Below are positions 1-8,064 of a stretch of 64,000 bases of DNA, piece after piece (position 1 is the first letter of the stretch; each line of letters opens with the position of its first letter). Origin of the DNA: JBBQXK01 sp052387255 (GTDB taxonomy: Bacteria; Pseudomonadota; Alphaproteobacteria; Rhodobacterales; Rhodobacteraceae). Below the pieces are notes generated by a model. The model was given only the letters and a program-made list of their open reading frames with translations, was not told the origin of the DNA and searched no databases. The DNA is taken from the NCBI GenBank assembly GCA_052387255.1, contig JBQTJI010000043.1, forward strand, positions 30,972 through 94,971. The letters run 5' to 3'. Position numbers and translations under genes: made by a program.

Positions 1-58
1 TCGCCGCCTCGGGTGTCGCGTCGCGTGAGCGCCCGACCGCCGCGACCGTCAGCTTCAT
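1..58 (-). CDS. rlmH: RlmH, 23S rRNA pseudouridine-1915 N3-methyltransferase (5' end only)
   Basis: Only the first 19 codons are inside the window; the gene runs off the left edge. The peptide begins MKLTVAAVGR, the usual opening of the SPOUT-class methyltransferase RlmH, which methylates pseudouridine 1915 in helix 69 of 23S rRNA. It lies 13 nt after the rsfS stop codon on the same strand, and the rsfS-rlmH order is common in bacteria, so the two are probably co-transcribed. The call rests on a short N-terminus plus this neighbour, so confidence is moderate. Confidence 0.7.
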   Translation of the reverse strand, partial: MKLTVAAVGRSRDATPEAA

Positions 59-71
59 CAGGGCGACGTCC

Positions 72-488
72 TCACGCGGGGGCGGTATAGGTCTGCCCGG
101 CGGGCAGCCACATCTTTTCCAGCTGGTAGAAGGCGCGCACTTCGGGGCGGAAGACGTGGACGATCACGTCGCCCGCATCGATCAGCACCCAGTCGCCGGT
201 TTCCTTGCCCTCCATCCTGGACACGATCCCCAGGTCCTGCTTCAGCCGGTCCACCAGCTTTTCCGAGATCGCGGCGACCTGGCGTGACGACCGGCCTTGG
301 GCGATCACCATGAAATCGGCCATGTCCGACCGCCCGCGCAGGTCGATCTGCACGACCTCTTCGGCCTTGTCGTCGTCGAGCGAGGCCAGCACGGCGGCCA
401 GCACCTGATCGGGGGTTTGGGGCTGGGGGGCCGCACGGGCCACACGCGGGCCGACCGGCAGGCCGGTCGCGGGATCGGAATGGGACAG
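72..488 (-). CDS. rsfS: Ribosomal silencing factor RsfS
   Basis: RsfS (Iojap/DUF143 family) binds ribosomal protein uL14 and blocks subunit joining when nutrients are short. The family core is clear: DDDKAEEVVQIDLRG, then SDMADFMVIAQGRSSRQVAAI and GDWVLIDAGDVIVHVF. The start is uncertain. No ATG is present in frame. A strong Shine-Dalgarno (AGGAGG) sits 8 nt before a CTG codon at 488, giving 138 residues, and this is the start used here. A TTG at 569 would add 27 residues with no family resemblance, and a GTG in the PRVAR region would shorten the protein. rlmH follows 13 nt downstream on the same strand. Confidence 0.88.
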   Translation of the reverse strand: MSHSDPATGLPVGPRVARAAPQPQTPDQVLAAVLASLDDDKAEEVVQIDLRGRSDMADFMVIAQGRSSRQVAAISEKLVDRLKQDLGIVSRMEGKETGDWVLIDAGDVIVHVFRPEVRAFYQLEKMWLPAGQTYTAPA

Positions 489-649
489 GACGACGTCCTC
501 CTGAAAACACGCCTGATCGCCCCGGCGCGGGGTTTTCGCAAGGGTATCACCTGGGGGCGGCAACCTCAACGGGTGCGGAACGGATGTGTGCGTCGCACGT
601 TGGGACAGCGGTTGGTCTGTTTGAAATCAACAGGTTAGAATGGGTGGAT

Positions 650-2545
650 TCATGTGTTGTTAGGAATTGCAGTGGAGCCGCCCGCCGCCAGCCGTGCCTC
701 TGTTTCGGCGATCAGGGCCTTGAACCGGGGTATGTCGCGCAGCGGGTCAAGGTCGGAGTCGTGCTTGATCCAGCGCAGGCTTTCGGGTTGAAAGTACGGA
801 AGATCCTGTTCCAGCATGTCGATGGCGCGGTCGTGCTGGCCTGCAAAGACCAACCCGCAGGCGATGTTGTAGCGCATGTTGCCGTTGTCGGGGTCCATCA
901 GCAGGGCGCGCTCGATCCATTCTTCGGCGCGCGCGACCTCGCCCAGGTAGATCAGGGCGATCACGCCAAAGCTGAGCGCGTTGCCATGGTCGGGTTCGGC
1001 AGCGATCACCGCCGCAACGCGGTCAAGCGTACGGTGCGCGGCGGACCGCACGCCCTCTGCATCCCCGAGATGGTTATGCCCGAAGATCGACATGCCGAGC
1101 GCCCAGTAATCGGTGGGCTGCACGGTCGCCGCCTTTTCCAGATGGATCAACGCCTCACGGTGTCGACCCTGCGCGAAGGTGCAGCGTGCCGCAGCGGCGT
1201 GCGCCTCGTAAGAGTCGGGGTCAAGCTGCAACCCGCGGGCCAGGGCCACCATGGCCTCGTCATAGCGCCCGTCTCCGGCCAGCGCCCGGCCAAGGGCTGC
1301 GTGGGCATCGGCAAGGTTCGGGTCCAAAGCGACGGCGCGCTTGGCCGCCTCCTCCGGACTTTCAATCGGCTGGTAGCCCACCAGGCGCCCCACCGACAAC
1401 GCAATCGACATCAGCGCCCAGGCCGGGGCAAAGCCGGGGTCCAGTTCCACCGCGCGGCGGCAGATGCGCACGATGATCGGGCGGTGCCGCATCGACCCCA
1501 TGACCGAATAGTGCCGCGCCATCAGGTACAGCTTGTAGGTCTGCGGGTTGGTGGTGGAGCGGGCCCCGATGATGGCCTTTTCGGCGGGAAGCAGTTTCAG
1601 CTTCAACACGCCCACGATGGTTTCGGAAATCTCGTCCTGCACGGCAAAGATGTCGGACAGGTCGCGGTCATAGCGTTCGGCCCAGAGGTGTTCACCCGAG
1701 GCCCCGTCGATCAGTTGCGCCGTGATGCGCACCCGGCCCCCCGCCTTGCGCACCGAGCCTTCCAGCACATGGCTGACCTTCAGTTGCCGCGCGATCTGCG
1801 GCACGTCGACCGACTTTCCCTTGAACTGGAACGAGGTATTGCGGGCCATCACGCCAAGCGCCGAGACCTTGGACAGGTTGGTGATGATGTCCTCGGTGAT
1901 GCCGTCCGAGAAATACTCCTGCTCGGGGTCGCCGGACATGTTGGCAAAAGGCAGGACGGCAATCGTCCGCCGGGACCCTGCCGCAGCCGCCGGACTGGCC
2001 CGGCCCTGCGCCGAAGGCTCCAGCACCACGTCGAAGACCCGGACGGTGCGGTCGATGTTCTTCAGCGCCTGCTCTCCCCGGTCGTGAAAGACAAGGTCCA
2101 GCCGGTTGCCGACATTGTCGCGCACCGAACCTGACAGGCTGACGCCGCCCGGCGGGGCGATGCCCTCGATCCGGGCCGCAACGTTGACACCGTCGCCGAA
2201 AATGTCGCCGTCTTCGGCGATGATGTCGCCCAGATGGACGCCGATGCGAAACTCGATGCGGGTCTCGGGCGGCGCACCCGCGTTGCGCCGGGCCATGTTG
2301 CGCTGGATATCGACAGCGCAGGCCAAGGCGTTCACCACGCTGGGAAACTCTGCCAGCATGCCGTCGCCGGTCAGCTTGACGATGCGCCCCTGATGTTCGG
2401 AAATCTTGGCGTCGGTCAGGGTCTGCCGCAGGGTTCGCAGCGCCGCCAGGGTTCCGGCCTCATCCAGCCCCATCAGGCGGCTGTAGCCCACCACATCGGA
2501 CGCCAGCACGGCAGCAAGGCGGCGCTGTGCGGGGGCTTCCGTCAT
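650..2545 (-). CDS. Class III adenylate/guanylate cyclase with TolB-like and TPR regions
   Basis: A 631-residue protein. Residues 8-180 are a class III nucleotide cyclase domain with the two metal-binding aspartates (D17 in ASDVVGYS, D61 in TGDGMLAEF), K57, and the transition-state pair N121/R125 in GDGVNVAARIE. All catalytic positions I could check are present, so it should be active. Residues about 195-330 (TIAVLPFANMSGDPEQEYFS) form the TolB/FlgO-like domain often joined to this cyclase type. The rest is TPR-like helical repeats (AWALMSIA, DAHAALGRAL, YEAHAAAARC). No membrane segment or signal peptide is seen, so it is probably cytoplasmic. The ATG at 2545 was preferred to one 48 nt upstream because the cyclase homology starts directly after it. 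It stands alone, with no obvious operon partner, and its signal is unknown. Confidence 0.85.
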   Translation of the reverse strand: MTEAPAQRRLAAVLASDVVGYSRLMGLDEAGTLAALRTLRQTLTDAKISEHQGRIVKLTGDGMLAEFPSVVNALACAVDIQRNMARRNAGAPPETRIEFRIGVHLGDIIAEDGDIFGDGVNVAARIEGIAPPGGVSLSGSVRDNVGNRLDLVFHDRGEQALKNIDRTVRVFDVVLEPSAQGRASPAAAAGSRRTIAVLPFANMSGDPEQEYFSDGITEDIITNLSKVSALGVMARNTSFQFKGKSVDVPQIARQLKVSHVLEGSVRKAGGRVRITAQLIDGASGEHLWAERYDRDLSDIFAVQDEISETIVGVLKLKLLPAEKAIIGARSTTNPQTYKLYLMARHYSVMGSMRHRPIIVRICRRAVELDPGFAPAWALMSIALSVGRLVGYQPIESPEEAAKRAVALDPNLADAHAALGRALAGDGRYDEAMVALARGLQLDPDSYEAHAAAARCTFAQGRHREALIHLEKAATVQPTDYWALGMSIFGHNHLGDAEGVRSAAHRTLDRVAAVIAAEPDHGNALSFGVIALIYLGEVARAEEWIERALLMDPDNGNMRYNIACGLVFAGQHDRAIDMLEQDLPYFQPESLRWIKHDSDLDPLRDIPRFKALIAETEARLAAGGSTAIPNNT

Positions 2546-2617
2546 GTGCAGGGCTTCCGGCCTTGTGGGACGCGTCACCCTAGATGGGCGCATCCGGTGC
2601 GTCCACCGGCCTTGTGA

Positions 2618-3937
2618 TCAGGAGGACCGCACGAAGTGCAGCCCGCCGAAGGTCTGCCGCCACGCGGCCACCTTCGGGGCCGTCGCCTCGGGCGCGTTCG
2701 ACCGCAGCGCCTCGGCGATCAGCACCGCCAGTCGGGCCATGTCGGCCACCTGCATGCCCCGGCGCGCGAGTTCCGGCGTGCCGAAGCGCAGGCCGTTCAC
2801 GTCGCCCGGAACGGCGGCACGGGGCAGGCCGATGCCGCAGGACAGAAACCCTGCGCGGCGCAGCTTTTTCGCCGCCGTCTGGCCGCCGCCGAAAGCCGCC
2901 GCCTCGAGCGCGAACTGGTGCGACGCGGTGGCCCCCCGGTCGGTGGTGAACACCGGCAGGCCCTGGTCAGACAGGGCGGCGGCAAGGGCCACCGACAGGT
3001 CGACCATGCGTTGCGCATAAGCGGCACCATGCTCACGCCAGTCCAGCAGGCCGATGGCGAGGGCGGCGGATTTGGCCACGTCGAAGTTGGCGGTCAGGCC
3101 GGGATAGGCGATGGCGTCCAGCCTTTGCGCCAGGGCGTCGTCATTGGTCACGATCAGCCCGCCCGCCGGTCCGCCGAGGCTCTTGTAGGTGCTCATCGTC
3201 ATCAGATGCGCGCCTTCGGCGAGGGGGTCGGCAAAGACGCCGCCCGCGATCATGCCGCATTGGTGGGCGGCGTCGAACAGGACATAGGCCCCCACCTCGT
3301 CGGCGATGGCGCGGATGTCGGCGACGGGGTGGGGAAAGAGGTTCAGGCTCATCCCGATGGTGATCAGCTTGGGCCTGGTTTCGTGGGCCAGCCGACGCAA
3401 GGCGTCCACATCGACGCTGTAGCGGCCTTCGTCCACCGGGGCGGCGACGATGTTCAGCCCGTACAGCCCCGCGCAGCCGGGCGCATGGTGGGTGACGTGG
3501 CCGCCGACCGCAGCCGGGGGCGCAATGATGGTGTCGCCCGGTTTCGTGGTGGCCATGAAGGCATAGAGGTTGGCCAGCGCGCCCGAGCCGACGCGAATCT
3601 CGGCGTGCCTTGCGCGGAAGATTTCGCAGGCCAGGTCAGCGGCGATGACCTCGATCTCCTCGATGGCCTCAAGCCCCATCTCGTACTTGTCGCCGGGGTA
3701 CCCCAGCGAGGGGCGTGACCCCAGCCCGCTCGACAGCAGCGCCTCGGCGCGCGGGTTCATCACGTTGGTGGCGGGGTTGAGGTTGAAGCAGTCGCGGTCG
3801 TGGATGGCGCGGTTTTCCGCGGCGAGGGCCTCGATGCGCAGGCCGAGGGTTTCGGCATCGGCCCCTTGCAGGGCGGCGCGGATGACGGCGATGCGGGCGG
3901 TGGCGGCGGCGGGAAGCCAGGCGGAAGGGTTGGTCAT
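2618..3937 (-). CDS. Serine hydroxymethyltransferase-like PLP enzyme
   Basis: A fold-type I PLP enzyme of 439 residues. The PLP lysine is K251 in TMSTYKSLGGPAGG, which matches the SHMT signature TxTxxKxLxGPxGG. D221 in FDAAHQCG is the ring-nitrogen aspartate. GYPGDKYEMG and SGALANLYAFM correspond to the substrate and cofactor loops of GlyA but differ from the canonical SHMT forms, so this is probably a paralogue rather than the housekeeping GlyA. It could act on an alpha-substituted serine or another beta-hydroxy amino acid. It is divergent from leuC, with 272 nt between the two starts. The ATG at 3937 is used because the extension upstream of it is low-complexity and not family-like. Substrate unknown. 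Confidence 0.75.
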   Translation of the reverse strand: MTNPSAWLPAAATARIAVIRAALQGADAETLGLRIEALAAENRAIHDRDCFNLNPATNVMNPRAEALLSSGLGSRPSLGYPGDKYEMGLEAIEEIEVIAADLACEIFRARHAEIRVGSGALANLYAFMATTKPGDTIIAPPAAVGGHVTHHAPGCAGLYGLNIVAAPVDEGRYSVDVDALRRLAHETRPKLITIGMSLNLFPHPVADIRAIADEVGAYVLFDAAHQCGMIAGGVFADPLAEGAHLMTMSTYKSLGGPAGGLIVTNDDALAQRLDAIAYPGLTANFDVAKSAALAIGLLDWREHGAAYAQRMVDLSVALAAALSDQGLPVFTTDRGATASHQFALEAAAFGGGQTAAKKLRRAGFLSCGIGLPRAAVPGDVNGLRFGTPELARRGMQVADMARLAVLIAEALRSNAPEATAPKVAAWRQTFGGLHFVRSS

Positions 3938-4209
3938 GCCAAGGGGTCCGTTGCAGGGGTCGGGCCCACACTGCCCCGAAGCGCCGCCCGGCACAAACCG
4001 GAACGCGCGCCCCCCTTTTCCTGCACCGCGTTCCAGAGTAGAACCAACGCCCATGGCCGGGTTCATCTATTTCGACATCACCGATCACGCGCGCTTGCCG
4101 CAGCGGTTCTTCGGGGCTGCCCGGACGGTTCTGGCGCGGGCCTGAACGCCTGTGGGGCCGAGCGGCCCGCTTTGCCATCCCCTGACAGCCATTCGCCAAG
4201 GTGAACGCC

Positions 4210-5628
4210 ATGACCGCTGCAAAGACATTGTACGACAAGATCTGGGATGCCCATCTGGTGGACGAGGCCCCGGACGGCACCTGCCTGCTGTATATCGACC
4301 GCCATCTGGTCCACGAGGTGACCAGCCCGCAGGCGTTCGAGGGCCTGCGCATGGCGGGCCGCCGCGTGCGCGCGCCCGACAAGACCATTGCCGTGCCCGA
4401 CCACAACGTGCCGACCACGCCGGACCGCGCCGATGCCGCGACGATGACCGAGGACAGCCGCGTGCAGGTGGCGGCGCTGGACCGGAACGCGCGCGACTTC
4501 GGCATCCACTATTACCCCGTGTCGGATGTGCGGCAGGGCATCGTGCATATCGTCGGCCCCGAACAGGGCTGGACGCTGCCGGGCATGACCGTGGTCTGCG
4601 GCGATTCGCATACCGCCACGCACGGGGCCTTCGGGGCCCTGGCCCACGGCATCGGCACCTCAGAGGTGGAACATGTGCTGGCCACCCAGACGCTGATCCA
4701 GCGCAAGGCCCGCAACATGAAGGTCGAGATCACGGGCAGCTTGCGCCCCGGCGTCACCGCCAAGGACATCACCCTGTCGGTGATCGGCGAGACGGGGACG
4801 GCGGGCGGCACCGGCCATGTCATCGAATACTGCGGCCAGGCGATCCGCGAATTGTCGATGGAAGGCCGCATGACGGTCTGCAACATGGCCATCGAGGGCG
4901 GCGCACGGGCCGGCCTGATCGCGCCCGACGAGACGACTTTCGCCTACTGCATGGGGCGTCCCCATGCGCCCAAGGGGGCGAAGTGGGAGGCGGCGCTGGC
5001 CTGGTGGCAGACCCTGTTCACCGACGAGGGTGCGCATTTCGACAAGGTGGTGACGATCCGTGGCGAGGACATCGCCCCTGTCGTGACCTGGGGCACCAGC
5101 CCCGAGGACGTGCTGCCGATCACCGGCGTGGTGCCCTCGCCCTCGGATTTCACGGGGGGCAAGGTCGAGGCCGTGCAACGCTCGCTCGACTACATGGGCC
5201 TCGTGCCGGGTCAGCGCCTGTCCGACATCGCCATCGACACGGTGTTCATCGGCTCCTGCACCAACGGCCGCATCGAGGACCTGCGCGCGGCGGCGGCGAT
5301 CCTGAAGGGCCACAAGATCGCGGTCAAGCGCGCCATGGTGGTGCCGGGATCGGGTCTGGTGCGGGCCCAGGCCGAGGCCGAGGGTCTGGCGCAGGTGTTC
5401 ATCGACGCCGGGTTCGAGTGGCGTCTGGCCGGCTGCTCGATGTGCCTTGCCATGAACCCCGACCAGCTGTCGCCCGGCGAACGCTGCGCCGCCACCTCCA
5501 ACCGCAACTTCGAGGGGCGGCAGGGCCGGGGCGGCCGGACGCATCTGCTGTCGCCCGCCATGGCGGCGGCGGCGGCGATCACGGGGCGGCTGACGGATGT
5601 CAGGGAGATGATGGGGGAGGGGGTGTAG
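4210..5628 (+). CDS. leuC: 3-isopropylmalate dehydratase large subunit LeuC
   Basis: With LeuD it isomerises 2-isopropylmalate to 3-isopropylmalate in leucine synthesis. The 472-residue protein has the aconitase-superfamily marks: DHNVPTTP, CGDSHTATHGAFGALAHGIG, and the [4Fe-4S] ligands in GSCTNGRIEDLR and GCSMCLAMNPD. Length and motifs are canonical, so it is a full, active subunit. The ATG at 4210 has AAGG about 8 nt upstream; an in-frame GTG at 4201 is less likely. The stop codon TAG shares its last base with the GTG start of the next gene, which is not leuD but a foreign-looking Nmad3 gene. leuD begins 1.29 kb downstream. Confidence 0.97.
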   Translation: MTAAKTLYDKIWDAHLVDEAPDGTCLLYIDRHLVHEVTSPQAFEGLRMAGRRVRAPDKTIAVPDHNVPTTPDRADAATMTEDSRVQVAALDRNARDFGIHYYPVSDVRQGIVHIVGPEQGWTLPGMTVVCGDSHTATHGAFGALAHGIGTSEVEHVLATQTLIQRKARNMKVEITGSLRPGVTAKDITLSVIGETGTAGGTGHVIEYCGQAIRELSMEGRMTVCNMAIEGGARAGLIAPDETTFAYCMGRPHAPKGAKWEAALAWWQTLFTDEGAHFDKVVTIRGEDIAPVVTWGTSPEDVLPITGVVPSPSDFTGGKVEAVQRSLDYMGLVPGQRLSDIAIDTVFIGSCTNGRIEDLRAAAAILKGHKIAVKRAMVVPGSGLVRAQAEAEGLAQVFIDAGFEWRLAGCSMCLAMNPDQLSPGERCAATSNRNFEGRQGRGGRTHLLSPAMAAAAAITGRLTDVREMMGEGV

Positions 5629-6350
5629 TGCGCATCATCTTCAGCCGGAAGGGGGTGGACAGCGGCGCAGGTGGCTGTGCCTCACCGGTCGTGGAGGGTC
5701 GGTGCCTTTCACTTCCCATTCCAACAGTGCGCAATAGCGTTACCACCTATGCCGATCTGGGGCTTGGCGTTCACATCGAACGGGCCACGCGCGGACGGCT
5801 GGCTGGACACAACCTGTGCCACGCCGATCCTGAGTTTCGGGAAGGGCGAGCAGCCTTCGGCCAAGTTGGCGCAGCGCAATCACACCTTGCAAACCAGAAC
5901 GTTGGTGTAGGCGACTTGTTCCTGTTTTTCGGGGTTTTTGGCGATGGCAGGCAGCGCCGTCATCGCTTGTTCGGCTGGTTAAGGGTTCAGGAGCGACGGC
6001 ATGTCGGCCCTGCACCGGAACCCCAGTTCGTATTGGAGGGACCCCGACACCATCCACATGCAATGGGCAACTGGAACGAGAATAACGCGATCTACTTAGG
6101 TCCGGGCGGAACAAACGCCCCAGTCGACCCTGCACTTTGCCTTACAGCGGGGGATGGTGGACTAACAGACTGGGCCGTGCCCGATTGGTTGGCACGCCGA
6201 CGCCTCAGTTATCATGAGGACCCTGCGCGTTGGTTGGTTCCGGGTCGGCTGCGTGCAGTGGCGCGGGGTCAGGAATTCGTAACTGACATCGGTGAGGATG
6301 ATGAGGCCAACCGATGGACGGAGAACATACTCGAAAGGATGGCGGCATGA
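5628..6350 (+). CDS. Nmad3 family protein (nucleotide-modification-associated domain 3)
   Basis: A 240-residue protein starting at a GTG that overlaps the leuC stop (TAGTG), with a G-rich ribosome site just upstream. The N-terminus IIFSRKGVDS...GGCASPVV and CLSLPIP, the middle AAFGQVGAAQSHL plus VGVGDLFLFFGVF and RLFGWLRV, and a C-terminal NAIYLGP strand are what I recognise as the Nmad3 family. That family was predicted computationally and is found near genes for hypermodified DNA bases. Its biochemical activity is not established. It overlaps the Nmad2 gene by 4 nt (ATGA), so the two are translationally coupled. Base composition is less GC-rich than leuC or leuD, which suggests acquisition. 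The family call is from memory of the motif pattern; function is inference. Confidence 0.75.
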   Translation: MRIIFSRKGVDSGAGGCASPVVEGRCLSLPIPTVRNSVTTYADLGLGVHIERATRGRLAGHNLCHADPEFREGRAAFGQVGAAQSHLANQNVGVGDLFLFFGVFGDGRQRRHRLFGWLRVQERRHVGPAPEPQFVLEGPRHHPHAMGNWNENNAIYLGPGGTNAPVDPALCLTAGDGGLTDWAVPDWLARRRLSYHEDPARWLVPGRLRAVARGQEFVTDIGEDDEANRWTENILERMAA

Positions 6351-6886
6351 CGCGGTTGTATCGCTATGTGATTGTGACGGATGGTGGCGATGCGCCATGC
6401 ATCGACAACGCCACGGTCACGCTGGCGACTTGCAAGCCCGTCATTCGCCGCACAGCGCGGGTCGGCGACTGGGTAGCAGCCTTTTCCGCAAGCCCCGCTC
6501 CTACAGGCTTGCTTGTCTGGGCGGGTCGGATTGCCACGACCGAGGATTGGTTGGGCTATGCAGCGCGCTATCCCAGTCGACGCGATGCTTGTTACCGCCC
6601 CATCGTCTCGGGCGGCTTCGAACGGTTGCGTCCCGGATACCACGACAATCCGGCTCAGGTGGCCAAGGATCTCGGGGCGGGCATCCTGATCTTCGATCCC
6701 GCCGCGACATGGTACTTCGGCAATCGACCCGTGGCCTTGCCTGCCTACCTGATGCCGCTTGCTGCGCGGGGCATCGGTCATCGCGTGACGGGTGATGAAC
6801 ACGATATCGAAAGGCTGGTTCGCTGGCTGACGGTCACTTATGCCCCGGGGCTGCATGGCAGTCCGACACATAGTCGCGCCTGCTGA
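6347..6886 (+). CDS. Nmad2 family protein (nucleotide-modification-associated domain 2)
   Basis: A 179-residue protein. The opening LYRYVIVTDGGDAP followed by VTLATCKPVIRRTARVGDWV is the hallmark of the Nmad2 family, a fold predicted to work with DNA-modifying enzymes. A second conserved block is GILIFDPAATWYFGNRPV near residue 120. The ATG at 6347 is chosen over one at 6314 because it overlaps the Nmad3 stop as ATGA, has AAAGGA upstream, and gives the family N-terminus directly. leuD follows after 29 nt with its own Shine-Dalgarno, so leuC-Nmad3-Nmad2-leuD could be one transcript. Codon use is less GC-rich than the leu genes. Molecular activity unknown. Confidence 0.78.
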   Translation: MTRLYRYVIVTDGGDAPCIDNATVTLATCKPVIRRTARVGDWVAAFSASPAPTGLLVWAGRIATTEDWLGYAARYPSRRDACYRPIVSGGFERLRPGYHDNPAQVAKDLGAGILIFDPAATWYFGNRPVALPAYLMPLAARGIGHRVTGDEHDIERLVRWLTVTYAPGLHGSPTHSRAC

Positions 6887-6915
6887 CTAGCGCGTCACAG
6901 CGAAAGGAGCTATCC

Positions 6916-7521
6916 ATGACCCCCTTCACCACCCTCACCGGCATCGCCGCCCCGATGCCCCTGGTCAACATCGACACCGACATGATCATCCCCAAGCAGT
7001 TCCTGAAAACCATTGCCCGCACGGGCCTGGGCAAGAACCTGTTCGACGAGATGCGGTACACGCAGGACGGCGCGGAGATCCCGGACTTCGTGCTGAACCA
7101 GCCCGCCTACCGCCACGCGGAAATCCTGGTCGCGGGCGACAACTTCGGCTGCGGGTCCAGCCGCGAACACGCGCCCTGGGCACTTCTGGATTTCGGCATC
7201 CGCTGCGTCATCAGCACCTCCTTCGCCGACATCTTCTTCAACAACTGCTTCAAGAACGGAATCCTGCCGGTGGTGCTGCCGCAGGAGGCCGTCGATATCC
7301 TGATGGCCGACGCCCGCAAGGGCGCGAATGCGCGGATCACCGTGGACCTGGCGGAGCAGACCGTCACCACCTCGGACGGGCAATCCTTCGCCTTCGACGT
7401 CGATGCGCACCGCAAGCACTGCCTGATGAACGGGTTGGACGACATCGGCCTGACGCTGGAGAAGGGTGCCGCCATCGACGCCTATGAACGTCGCGCGGCG
7501 ACGCAGCAGCCCTGGGCATGA
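6916..7521 (+). CDS. leuD: 3-isopropylmalate dehydratase small subunit LeuD
   Basis: The small, swivelling-domain partner of LeuC, 201 residues, the normal length. It carries NIDTDMIIPKQFLK, the glycine/serine loop NFGCGSSREHAPWAL and the CVISTSFADIFFNNCFKNGILP segment typical of the family. AAAGGAG sits about 8 nt before the ATG. It is separated from leuC by the Nmad3-Nmad2 pair, whereas the two subunit genes usually sit next to each other or have only a small gene between them. Confidence 0.97.
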   Translation: MTPFTTLTGIAAPMPLVNIDTDMIIPKQFLKTIARTGLGKNLFDEMRYTQDGAEIPDFVLNQPAYRHAEILVAGDNFGCGSSREHAPWALLDFGIRCVISTSFADIFFNNCFKNGILPVVLPQEAVDILMADARKGANARITVDLAEQTVTTSDGQSFAFDVDAHRKHCLMNGLDDIGLTLEKGAAIDAYERRAATQQPWA

Positions 7522-7649
7522 GGGGAATGCAGGGGCGGCGGTGGCGCAGCGGTTGCAGGGATCGGTCAGACCCGACAATCCCGCTTGGCAGCGGCATGTG
7601 ACAGACGTTAGACTTTTCGGACACGGAGTTTTTCGCTGGGAGTTCGATC

Positions 7650-8063
7650 ATGAAATGCCTTGCCCTTGCCCTTCCGTTTGCCGTTGTCGCCGGTCTTGCG
7701 CGGGCCGGTGACTTGCCCCCTCCGACGACCTCTTCCACCAACAATGACCCCTCGCTGTTCCTCGGCCTCGCCTGGACCTTTGGCGGCGAAGGCCTGGCGT
7801 CGTCGCCGTCCAGCGCGGGGGGCAGTGCCGGTCTGACGCTCAAGCTGTTGTCGACGAACGAGCGCAACGCCGGGGCATTTGCCGGCGGGGTGACCTACAA
7901 CTTCGACGGCACCTGGGGCTGCGACCTGGGGCTGGCCTACAACGCCGACGATGCCACGGTCACCTTCGGCTATGACATCTGCAAGCGCGGCTTGCAGGTG
8001 GGCCTGGGCGGCACCAAGAAGCCGGACACGACGACCTCGACCTACACCCCCCCCGAAGAGTGA
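7650..8063 (+). CDS. Small secreted protein of unknown function
   Basis: 137 residues with a clear Sec signal peptide (MKCLALALPFAVVAGLARA, cleavage expected after ARA). The mature part is rich in Gly, Thr and Ser and holds alternating short beta-like stretches (GLTLKLLS, VTYNFDGTWGCDLGLAYN, VTFGYDICKRGLQVGLGG) with two cysteines about 29 residues apart that could pair. It looks like a small periplasmic or outer-membrane-associated beta-rich protein. I do not recognise a family. It lies downstream of leuD and its stop is followed at once by the oxidoreductase small-subunit gene. A possible promoter (CTTGGC, 18 nt, TTAGAC) lies at about 7583-7612. Confidence 0.7.
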   Translation: MKCLALALPFAVVAGLARAGDLPPPTTSSTNNDPSLFLGLAWTFGGEGLASSPSSAGGSAGLTLKLLSTNERNAGAFAGGVTYNFDGTWGCDLGLAYNADDATVTFGYDICKRGLQVGLGGTKKPDTTTSTYTPPEE

Positions 8064-8064
8064 G

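Noticed and set aside
4053..4145. 30-codon frame (MAGFIYFDITDHARLPQRFF...) upstream of leuC as a leucine leader peptide
   Set aside because: Only two leucine codons, no clustered Leu run, no good ribosome site, and only a weak GGGCC/GGCCC stem after it. Not enough for attenuation.
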